Shown one piece after another: positions 1 to 5,401 of a stretch of DNA of 5,401 nucleotides (its first letter is position 1; each line of letters opens with the position of its first letter). The notes under the pieces were generated by a model. That model worked only from the letters and a program-made list of their open reading frames with translations, searched no databases and had not been told where the DNA came from. Source of the stretch: an uncultured Prevotella sp. GTDB taxonomy: Bacteria > Bacteroidota > Bacteroidia > Bacteroidales > Bacteroidaceae. A program made the position numbers and the translations under genes. The stretch lies in NCBI GenBank assembly GCA_900543155.1, contig UQQN01000130.1:1-5401 (forward strand), read 5' to 3'.

Positions 1-48
1 TGTCGCTTCGCTTGCCCTGGGCTAGGCGCTTTTGGGCTTTCAGCCCGT
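1..48 (-). repeat. GC-rich palindromic (REP-like) repeat, left copy, cut by window edge
   Basis: This stretch is the reverse complement of the sequence at 5347-5395. The first 24 bases match exactly; after that there are two mismatches and one single-base gap up to base 48. It contains a small perfect hairpin at 34-46 (GGGCT, loop TTC, AGCCC). It also contains CCCTGGG at 15-21, whose CCCAGGG partner probably lies just outside the window, judging from the right copy. Two adjacent GC-rich hairpins in an AT-rich intergenic region are typical of dispersed REP-like elements. The family name and copy number are not visible here, and no transposase lies in the window. Confidence 0.75.
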
Positions 49-128
49 GCATTATTGGTTGCAAAAACATACAGAACATTTAGCCAATTTTGAACACCCT
101 ACCTAACGAATAAAGGACGAAAAAATAA

Positions 129-287
129 ACAAAAGATGCAGCTAGGTTGTTGGCGGAAGAACATTAATTTCCATTAATACCCATTAATTTGCCCATTAAT
201 ACTTTTCTTGTCGTTCTTGAGAAAAAAATAATGTTCAAGTAATGGAATTTAATGTTCTTCCGCCAACAACCTAGCTGCATCTTTTGT
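129..287. repeat. Long near-perfect inverted repeat (48-bp arms, 63-base loop region)
   Basis: The arms at 129-176 and 240-287 are reverse complements at 47 of 48 positions; the only mismatch is near the inner end. Pairing can extend to 126/290 with one further mismatch. The outer part (GATGCAGCTAGGTTGTTGG and its complement) is of mixed composition, so this is not a chance AT-rich match. As RNA it would form a stem far longer than a normal terminator. Read on the minus strand, the outer end is followed by a T-rich run (TTTTGTTTATTTTTT), so it may end transcripts of the secreted-protein gene at 373-1980. It could instead be a small non-autonomous mobile element, although I see no clean target-site duplication and no ORF. 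The structure is certain; the role is inference. Confidence 0.85.
162..200 (+). repeat. Four CATTAAT direct repeats, spacing 10-12 bp
   Basis: CATTAAT occurs at 162-168, 172-178, 182-188 and 194-200, giving start-to-start spacings of 10, 10 and 12 bases. The flanks alternate between TT and AC, so copies 1 and 3 and copies 2 and 4 resemble each other (CATTAATTT against CATTAATAC). The array starts in the left arm of the long inverted repeat and runs into its loop. Spacing near one helical turn would suit a protein-binding array, but simple slippage in AT-rich DNA is equally possible. Confidence 0.7.
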
Positions 288-318
288 CTAAATCCCGTTC
301 ATCATCCCATAAAGCTAG

Positions 319-337
319 GCGTATAACAAATGTACGC
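319..337. other. Weak hairpin just downstream of the secreted-protein gene
   Basis: GCGTATA (319-325) can pair with TGTACGC (331-337) around a five-base loop, including one G-T pair. It lies 35-54 bases past the stop codon of the minus-strand gene. No T-run follows it on the minus strand, so it is a poor intrinsic terminator. It could protect a transcript 3' end or mean nothing. Confidence 0.25.
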
Positions 338-372
338 GCTTAAACTCATGGTGAAAATTCAATATTGTAGAG

Positions 373-1980
373 CTATTTAGCCAACTTGTTGACTTTGAGT
401 TTTTCATACAAATTACTAAACTCTGCCACCTTGTCTGGATAGGTTGTTGTAAATTGTTTCCACTGTTTTTTACAAGCTTTGTAATCGCCCGTAACAAACA
501 AATAATCAATATGAGCAGCCATTACTTTTGGCGAATTCGGAAAATCTTGCAGATACTTGCTGTCATCCTTTAGCGCCACTTTCTGTCCCTCAAGTGCAGC
601 CTTACGCAATAGGGCACAAAGGTCGATGCAACGCAAAGCCCATTCTTCTTTTCTTTTCGCAGGAGCCAAGGCATAAGCTTTGTCTGCCATATAATGCTCG
701 TCAGTTAAAAAGCCTTCTTCGTGAGCACAATCAGCAAGTCTACTATAGTTTTGATAGCCTATGGGCATTTTTTCTACTTTATCCAAAAAGTTTGAAAAAC
801 TTTTGAGTGCCTCACGCGACCTACTCAATCTATAATTTTTATAGAGCCACACACTCTTATCTAAAACGATACGAGTATAATCACGAACTATAGAGTCATA
901 TTCTGCCTGCGTAAGGTTATTCCCCCACTTGCTCATCGTGCTTGTGTTGTAAATAACTTTGTTAGCCAACAAAATAGCATCCTCATACTTCTTTTCTGCA
1001 GCCAAAGCTTTAGCTTGTTGCATATTACTCTTAATGGCAGGCATTAGAATGTCAATATTCTTGCGATATTCACTGGCTACTTCGGCAGAAAGTTTTTCCT
1101 TGCTAAAACCAAAAATTCTCCAACATGCAGTAAACAATCTTGCTTTTTCGCTCTCGTCAAACTCATAATAATAGTAATAACTACCATTCGCGTTATCATC
1201 AGTGTATGAGGGGTCATGAGTCACATTCAGCACCACTTTATCGCAAAGCATCAAGTATTTTACAAACTCCTCTTTACTCATGCCATTAAGTTTTGCATTT
1301 TCAGCCCAACTAATGGTAGTTGTTTGTTTATGCGTTTGGCGCCATGGAGCATAAATATCATTACCATCCACAAAATTACCACTCACATATTGTCCACGTC
1401 TGTTATATCCAACCACATGCGTAGTGCCACGTGCTTGCACATTTCGGTGCGTACAAGTGTTCGTAAATTTTATTTTGAGTGTTTTATTACCACTTTCTAT
1501 AGTACCTGTATAGGTGTGCGTGCCAGCAGTACATCCCAAAGCCATTTTAAAATTGTCGCGTGCACGAACAGGATTGTTATTAGGTCCGCCAAAAGTACAT
1601 AGCAACTGTATTTCGTCTGTTACAATAAACTTTAGGCTTGTGGCAGACACTACAAAACATCCCTCAGAGTAAGGCGATTTCAAAGCACTGCGCTGGGGTG
1701 CCGTATAATCGGGATCGTCTAAAGGATCGACGCGACACCCTTCATCAAAACCAAGAACAGGACTGGTATAAACTGTGCCCGATGCACTTTTTGTAAAACC
1801 TACTTTTTTGTATTGCTGCGCATCTTTCTTCAATAACTCCTTACCCGCCTCAAGCATCTCATCAGCTTGTTTCACGAGTTGTTCTGAAATAATTGTTTGA
1901 GCTTGTGCGCAATGTCCAAACCATGCCACCATGAGCAATAAGCAGCAAGTTATAGCACGAAAATGTGTGTGTGTATTCAT
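373..1980 (-). CDS. Exported protein of unknown function with TPR-like C-terminal half
   Basis: I do not recognise this 535-residue protein. Residues 1-27 form a classic signal peptide: an Arg at position 8, a hydrophobic core (ITCCLLLMVAWFG) and an AQA site at 25-27, predicting cleavage before Q28. There is no lipobox Cys at the cleavage site and no later membrane segment, so a periplasmic or secreted product is likely. The first half of the mature chain has several spaced Cys residues (in EGCRVD, EGCFVV, LLCTFG, LGCTAG, TNTCTH), which could form disulphides after export. Tyr residues 268-272 form a run of five. From about residue 310 the chain is helical; KALAAEKKYEDAILLANKVI (around 323-342) and a segment around 487-515 (FVTGDYKACKKQW) resemble TPR helix pairs. 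This suggests a protein-interaction role but is not a function. The start is supported by the signal peptide; the stop is TAG. No Shine-Dalgarno is visible. It lies behind the infB terminator, so it probably has its own promoter within 1981-2074. Confidence 0.88.
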   Translation of the reverse strand: MNTHTHFRAITCCLLLMVAWFGHCAQAQTIISEQLVKQADEMLEAGKELLKKDAQQYKKVGFTKSASGTVYTSPVLGFDEGCRVDPLDDPDYTAPQRSALKSPYSEGCFVVSATSLKFIVTDEIQLLCTFGGPNNNPVRARDNFKMALGCTAGTHTYTGTIESGNKTLKIKFTNTCTHRNVQARGTTHVVGYNRRGQYVSGNFVDGNDIYAPWRQTHKQTTTISWAENAKLNGMSKEEFVKYLMLCDKVVLNVTHDPSYTDDNANGSYYYYYEFDESEKARLFTACWRIFGFSKEKLSAEVASEYRKNIDILMPAIKSNMQQAKALAAEKKYEDAILLANKVIYNTSTMSKWGNNLTQAEYDSIVRDYTRIVLDKSVWLYKNYRLSRSREALKSFSNFLDKVEKMPIGYQNYSRLADCAHEEGFLTDEHYMADKAYALAPAKRKEEWALRCIDLCALLRKAALEGQKVALKDDSKYLQDFPNSPKVMAAHIDYLFVTGDYKACKKQWKQFTTTYPDKVAEFSNLYEKLKVNKLAK

Positions 1981-2074
1981 ATCAAATTATAGTTTTAAAC
2001 CGTTCTTCTAAAAAATTCTGAGTTATTTTTTTGAAGGATTAAATTCTTTTGAATCCACTCTCCCTCTACCCCAA

Positions 2075-2132
2075 TTAAAAAAGCCACTCAAACAAAGCAT
2101 GTAACAGTTGTTACATACTCATTTGAGTGGCT
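2075..2132 (-). terminator. Rho-independent terminator of infB
   Basis: AGCCACTCAAA (2082-2092) pairs perfectly with TTTGAGTGGCT (2122-2132), giving an 11-bp stem. The loop holds a second hairpin, ATGTAAC/GTTACAT (2099-2105 and 2110-2116), around the four bases AGTT. Read on the minus strand, the stem is followed at once by TTTTTT then AATT. It begins 34 bases after the infB stop codon. The T-run is on the minus-strand side only, so it points to infB termination rather than a two-way terminator. Confidence 0.88.
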
Positions 2133-2166
2133 CTATATTTTTAGGGTTAATTTTAAGTGAGCTGCA

Positions 2167-5121
2167 TTACTTCAGCTTCTGCTTAACCTCAACCTCTTGG
2201 AAGGTTTCGATAATATCACCCTCCTTAATGTCGTTACAGTTTGTGAGCGAAATACCACACTCAAAGTTTGTGGTAACTTCCTTCACATCGTCCTTAAAGC
2301 GCTTCAAAGCATTGATTTCGCCTGTAAAGATTACGATACCATCGCGAATAAGGCGTGCCTTGTCGCTACGTTTAACCTTACCATCGAGCACGTATGCACC
2401 AGCCACATAACCCACCTTCGAGATGTGGTAAACTTGGCGTACCTCGATATTGGCGGTAACCTCTTCCTTAATAACAGGTTCGAGCATACCCTCCATAGCC
2501 TCTTTCACATCCTCAATCGCGTCGTAGATTACAGAGTACTGACGGATTTCTACACCATCACGTTCTGCCAAACGACGTGCTTGTTGTGAAGGACGCACCT
2601 GGAAACCTACGATAATAGCCTCTGATGCAGCAGCCAATGTAACATCGTTTTCACTGATCTGACCTACACCCTTATAGATTACCTTCACCACAATATTCTC
2701 CGTAGAGAGTTTGATGAATGAGTCTGCAAGTGCTTCTACCGAACCGTCTACGTCCGCCTTTACAATGATATTTAACTCGTGGTAAGAACCCATCTTCAAG
2801 CGCTTACCAATCTTTTCGAGTGTAAGCACCTCACGTGTACGAAGGTCTTGTTCACGCTGCAACTGTTCACGTTTATTGGCAATTTCGCGAGCCTCTTGTT
2901 CAGTTTCCATTACGTGGAACTGATCACCAGCCTGCGGTGCACCATTAAAGCCGAGCAATGTAGCAGCCATAGAAGGACCTACGTTGTCGATACGGGTACC
3001 ACGTTCGTTGAAGAGTGCCTTTACACGACCATAGTTTGTACCTGCCAATACCACATCGCCTTGATGCAACGTACCGTTCGATACCAAAATTGTAGCTACA
3101 TAACCACGACCCTTATCGAGTGACGATTCAATAACCGTACCTGTTGCCTTGCGGTGGGGGTTAGCCTTGAGTTCAAGCATATCAGCCTCAAGGAGCACCT
3201 TCTCTAAGAGTTCGTTCACACCGTCACCCTTCTTGGCACTGATGTCTTGGCTCTGATACTTACCGCCCCATTCTTCCACGAGGAAGTTCATAGCAGCCAA
3301 TCCCTCTTTAATCTTGTCGGGGTTCGCATGTGGTTTATCCACCTTGTTGATGGCAAACACAATGGGCACGTTAGCTGCTGTGGCGTGACTAATGGCCTCC
3401 TTAGTTTGGGGCATGATGTCATCGTCGGCAGCAATAATAATAATCGCGATATCGGTTACCTGCGCACCACGTGCACGCATGGCAGTAAATGCCTCGTGAC
3501 CCGGCGTATCGAGGAAGGTGATGTGACGACCATTTTCGAGTGTCACGTTATAAGCACCAATGTGCTGGGTGATACCACCTGCTTCACCTGCAATCACATT
3601 CGACTTACGAATATGGTCGAGCAATGAAGTCTTACCATGGTCTACGTGACCCATTACCGTAACAATCGGTGCACGGGGTTCAAGATCTTCGGGGTTATCA
3701 GCCTCTTCAGCAATAGCCTCTTGCACGTCGGCAGCCACATATTCAGTTTTAAAGCCAAATTCTTCTGCTACGAGGTCGATAGTCTCAGCGTCCATGCGCT
3801 GGTTGATGCTCACCATGATGCCAATGCTCATGCAGGTAGCAATAACCTTAGTCACAGGCACATCCATCATCTGAGCCAACTCGTTAGCCGTAACAAACTC
3901 GGTGAGTTTAAGCACCTTGCTTTCGGCTTTAGCCTCGCGGCGTTCTTCTTCGGCACGTGCGTGCTGTTGTTCGCGTTTTTCTTTACGATACTTCGCACCC
4001 TTACCCCCCTTTTGCTTACTGGTGAGTCGTGCCAAAGTTTCTTTAACCTGCTTTGCTACGTCTTCTTCAGTAACCTCAGCCTTTTGTTCCTTCGCACGGC
4101 GATTGCGGTTTTTATTGTTACGCTTGCTGTCGCCCTGATTCTGGTTATTATTGTGGTTTTGGTTCTTGTTGTTGCCGTTATTATTGTTGTTAGCGTTGCC
4201 TTGGTTATTTTCGTTGCGACGCTTTTTGCCATTGTTGTTACCTCCCTGCTTAGGTTGGTTTGCAGCATTGTTCACGTCAACACGTTCACTACCAATGCGG
4301 TTACGCTTTTTGCGTTGTCCGTTTCCTTGTGCCTGTGCGCCTTGTTGTGCACCACCTTGGTTATTACCGTTTTGCTTATTGCGTTCGCGGCGACGTTCGT
4401 CCTTCGACTTTTTCTTCGGACGTGTAGTGGGGTTAATCGCACTAAGGTCAATGGTGCCGAGCACCTTAGGACCAGAAATTTCGGTTTGTGTTTTTAGTTT
4501 GAACACGCCGTTTTCCTCTTCGCCGATAGCTTTAGCGCGTTCTTCTACTGAGGGACGTGAAGGTTTGTTGTTACCGTTTGTGTTTTGGGTCATAGGTTGT
4601 GGTTTGGAAGTTGGATTGTCGGCATGAGCCTTCACTGCTTCCTCTTCTACACCTGTTCTTACGGCGGCTTCGGGGGTATTTGCAGCAGTGGCTGCGTTGG
4701 CCTGTGGCTTATTTACACTTTTAGCCGGAGCTTCATTAGCCTCGGCTTTCGTTTTTTTATTGTCTTTCTGATTCTTGCCAGTTTGCTTTTTGCTTTTTCC
4801 GGCAGTTTCAAGGTCTATCTGACCCACGATGTGCGGTCCCTTCACCTCGGGCACCGCAATTTCCACCACATTGTCTTCGGCCTTTTTAGCCTTATTGGCA
4901 GAACGCTTTTTTTCTTGACGGTCTTGCATGCGCTCTTCTGCCTTATCGCGCAGATTTTTGTCGGCGCTAAAGGCTTTTTTAAGCAATTCATACTGTTTGT
5001 CGTCAAGCTTTTGGTTAGGGTCGTTGCTTGCCACCGGAGCACCTTTTTCTTTCAAAAGGTCGGTGATAGATTGCAGTCCGACGCCAAATTCCTTAATAGC
5101 TTTATTTAATCTAATACTCAT
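2167..5121 (-). CDS. infB: Translation initiation factor IF-2
   Basis: IF-2 is the cytoplasmic GTPase that brings formyl-Met-tRNA to the 30S subunit and promotes 50S joining. This copy has 984 residues, longer than the roughly 890 of E. coli IF-2 because of its N-terminal region. Order: a small N-terminal fold (1-27, MSIRLNKAIKEFGVG...); a charged Ala/Lys-rich linker; a basic, Asn/Gln-rich tract (about 245-342); the IF2_N domain (about 405-457); the GTPase domain with GHVDHGKT (491-498), GGITQH (switch I), DTPGH (538-542), NKVD (592-595) and SAK (628-630); an EF-Tu-like beta-barrel (about 660-750); domain III (about 779-885); and the C-terminal tRNA-binding domain, including ECGI (954-957). 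All nucleotide-binding motifs are intact. The start chosen is the ATG at 5121-5119, because MSIRLNK is where the family's N-terminal fold begins; in-frame ATGs at 5205 and 5193 would add residues unlike the family. No Shine-Dalgarno is present, only AT-rich sequence. The stop is TAA, followed by a terminator. Confidence 0.98.
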   Translation of the reverse strand: MSIRLNKAIKEFGVGLQSITDLLKEKGAPVASNDPNQKLDDKQYELLKKAFSADKNLRDKAEERMQDRQEKKRSANKAKKAEDNVVEIAVPEVKGPHIVGQIDLETAGKSKKQTGKNQKDNKKTKAEANEAPAKSVNKPQANAATAANTPEAAVRTGVEEEAVKAHADNPTSKPQPMTQNTNGNNKPSRPSVEERAKAIGEEENGVFKLKTQTEISGPKVLGTIDLSAINPTTRPKKKSKDERRRERNKQNGNNQGGAQQGAQAQGNGQRKKRNRIGSERVDVNNAANQPKQGGNNNGKKRRNENNQGNANNNNNGNNKNQNHNNNQNQGDSKRNNKNRNRRAKEQKAEVTEEDVAKQVKETLARLTSKQKGGKGAKYRKEKREQQHARAEEERREAKAESKVLKLTEFVTANELAQMMDVPVTKVIATCMSIGIMVSINQRMDAETIDLVAEEFGFKTEYVAADVQEAIAEEADNPEDLEPRAPIVTVMGHVDHGKTSLLDHIRKSNVIAGEAGGITQHIGAYNVTLENGRHITFLDTPGHEAFTAMRARGAQVTDIAIIIIAADDDIMPQTKEAISHATAANVPIVFAINKVDKPHANPDKIKEGLAAMNFLVEEWGGKYQSQDISAKKGDGVNELLEKVLLEADMLELKANPHRKATGTVIESSLDKGRGYVATILVSNGTLHQGDVVLAGTNYGRVKALFNERGTRIDNVGPSMAATLLGFNGAPQAGDQFHVMETEQEAREIANKREQLQREQDLRTREVLTLEKIGKRLKMGSYHELNIIVKADVDGSVEALADSFIKLSTENIVVKVIYKGVGQISENDVTLAAASEAIIVGFQVRPSQQARRLAERDGVEIRQYSVIYDAIEDVKEAMEGMLEPVIKEEVTANIEVRQVYHISKVGYVAGAYVLDGKVKRSDKARLIRDGIVIFTGEINALKRFKDDVKEVTTNFECGISLTNCNDIKEGDIIETFQEVEVKQKLK

Positions 5122-5168
5122 GCAATAAGATAAATGGTTGCTAATGTTAAGTTTCTTTTGTGGGATAT

Positions 5169-5198
5169 GGTTAAGGGGAGTTTTTATCCCCATTAACC
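5169..5198 (-). promoter_or_regulatory. Stem-loop in the presumed infB leader
   Basis: On the plus strand GGTTAAGGGGA (5169-5179) pairs with TCCCCATTAACC (5187-5198), giving 11 base pairs with one bulged A and a seven-base loop (GTTTTTA). It sits 48-77 bases upstream of the infB ATG. No T-run follows on the minus strand, so it is not a terminator of an upstream gene in that direction. It could be a leader element affecting stability or translation, or an RNA-processing site. The pairing is plain in the sequence; the role is inferred. Confidence 0.5.
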
Positions 5199-5220
5199 TA
5201 CCCATCGTTTATTTTTTCGC

Positions 5221-5324
5221 AGTTAAGTGTTAAGTATTAAGCATTGCCATAAGCATTTAAATAAGCATTAAATAGCATTCACATAAGCATGTAATACTTA
5301 ATACTTAACACTTAATACTTAACT
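5221..5324. repeat. Inverted pair of 7-bp tandem arrays (CTTAATA family)
   Basis: The right array (5297-5324) reads CTTAATA, CTTAACA, CTTAATA, CTTAACT. The left array (5221-5241) is, as reverse complement, CTTAATA, CTTAACA, CTTAACT. The two match unit by unit, except that the right one has one extra CTTAATA. They can pair as an AT-rich stem of 18-21 bp, with a 7-base bulge if all units are used. The whole structure lies upstream of infB, in a gene-free stretch running from 5122 to the window edge. Confidence 0.8.
5238..5290 (+). repeat. Phased TAAGCAT direct repeats, spacing 11-12 bp
   Basis: TAAGCAT occurs at 5238-5244, 5250-5256, 5262-5268 and 5284-5290, with a one-base-shorter copy, TAGCAT, at 5273-5278. 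Start-to-start spacings are 12, 12, 11 and 11. The array fills the space between the two 7-bp arrays. Such even spacing may reflect a binding array, intrinsic bending or slippage; nothing here tells which. Confidence 0.7.
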
Positions 5325-5346
5325 AAAGTTTCGGATTTAGTTGCAA

Positions 5347-5401
5347 ACGGGCTGAAAGCCCAATGAGCGCATAGCCCAGGGCAAGCGAAGCGACACCCTG
5401 G
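5347..5401 (+). repeat. GC-rich palindromic (REP-like) repeat, right copy, cut by window edge
   Basis: This is the inverted partner of the repeat at 1-48. It shows two neighbouring hairpins: GGGCT-GAA-AGCCC at 5349-5361, and CCAGGG (5376-5381) with CCCTGG (5396-5401) around a 14-base loop containing AAGCGAAGCG. The second stem reaches the last base of the window, so the element probably continues. Its GC content contrasts sharply with the AT-rich DNA next to it. The double-hairpin form fits a dispersed REP-like family, but whether a transposase elsewhere in the genome moves it cannot be judged here. Confidence 0.75.

Noticed and set aside
129..287. Retron or other reverse-transcriptase-linked structured RNA
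   Set aside because: No reverse transcriptase or effector gene is present in the window, and the simple two-arm shape lacks other retron signs.
1983..1991. Promoter-like TATAATTTG on the minus strand before the secreted-protein gene
   Set aside because: It ends two bases from the start codon, fits the TAnnTTTG box only with a shifted spacing, and has no clear TTTG partner upstream.
3637..4497. Long plus-strand open frame of 286 codons opposite infB
   Set aside because: It is antisense to the low-complexity IF-2 linker. Its Val/Leu/Ile-rich translation is simply the complement of Asn and Lys codons, and infB on the other strand is certain.
4151..5109. Further plus-strand open frames opposite the infB N-terminal region
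   Set aside because: These are Leu/Phe/Arg- or Phe/Cys-rich shadows of Lys/Glu/Ala codons on the minus strand, with no recognisable domain.
5122..5205. A 28-residue N-terminal extension of IF-2 from upstream in-frame ATG codons
   Set aside because: The IF-2 family fold begins at MSIRLNK. The extension would run through the leader stem-loop and looks like non-coding AT-rich sequence.
5221..5324. CRISPR-like array
   Set aside because: Units are 7 and about 12 bases long, with no unique spacers, no long repeats and no cas genes.
1..5401. Composite transposon bounded by the two GC-rich repeats
   Set aside because: No transposase is present, the repeats are short double hairpins, and the cargo includes infB, a core gene unlikely to be carried as mobile cargo.

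Overview
The window looks like chromosomal DNA from a member of the Bacteroidota, most likely order Bacteroidales. The reasons are: an initiation factor IF-2 with the very long, basic, Asn/Gln-rich N-terminal region common in that group; no Shine-Dalgarno sequence before either gene; and AT-rich gene-free stretches next to GC-rich palindromic repeats. Genus cannot be fixed from this sequence alone.

Layout, left to right. Bases 1-372 hold no convincing gene. They contain a GC-rich palindromic repeat cut by the left window edge (1-48), and a very long near-perfect inverted repeat (129-287) whose left half and loop carry four copies of CATTAAT. A 535-residue exported protein of unknown function lies on the minus strand at 373-1980. 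It has a signal peptide, an unassigned Cys-containing N-terminal half and a TPR-like helical C-terminal half. A clear Rho-independent terminator (2075-2132) separates it from infB, the translation initiation factor IF-2 gene, on the minus strand at 2167-5121. Upstream of infB there is a stem-loop in the presumed leader (5169-5198), a pair of inverted 7-bp tandem arrays (5221-5324) with a roughly 12-bp phased array between them (5238-5290), and a second, inverted copy of the GC-rich repeat (5347-5401).

Function. infB is a core gene that delivers initiator tRNA to the ribosome. The secreted protein has its own transcription unit behind the infB terminator, so nothing suggests a shared role. No mobile-element gene, CRISPR array, tRNA or rRNA is visible. 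I do not see a new multi-gene system. The least explained material is the non-coding DNA on both flanks, which has a mirror-like order (GC-rich repeat, inverted repeat with short tandem units, genes, inverted repeat with short tandem units, GC-rich repeat), and the unassigned secreted protein.
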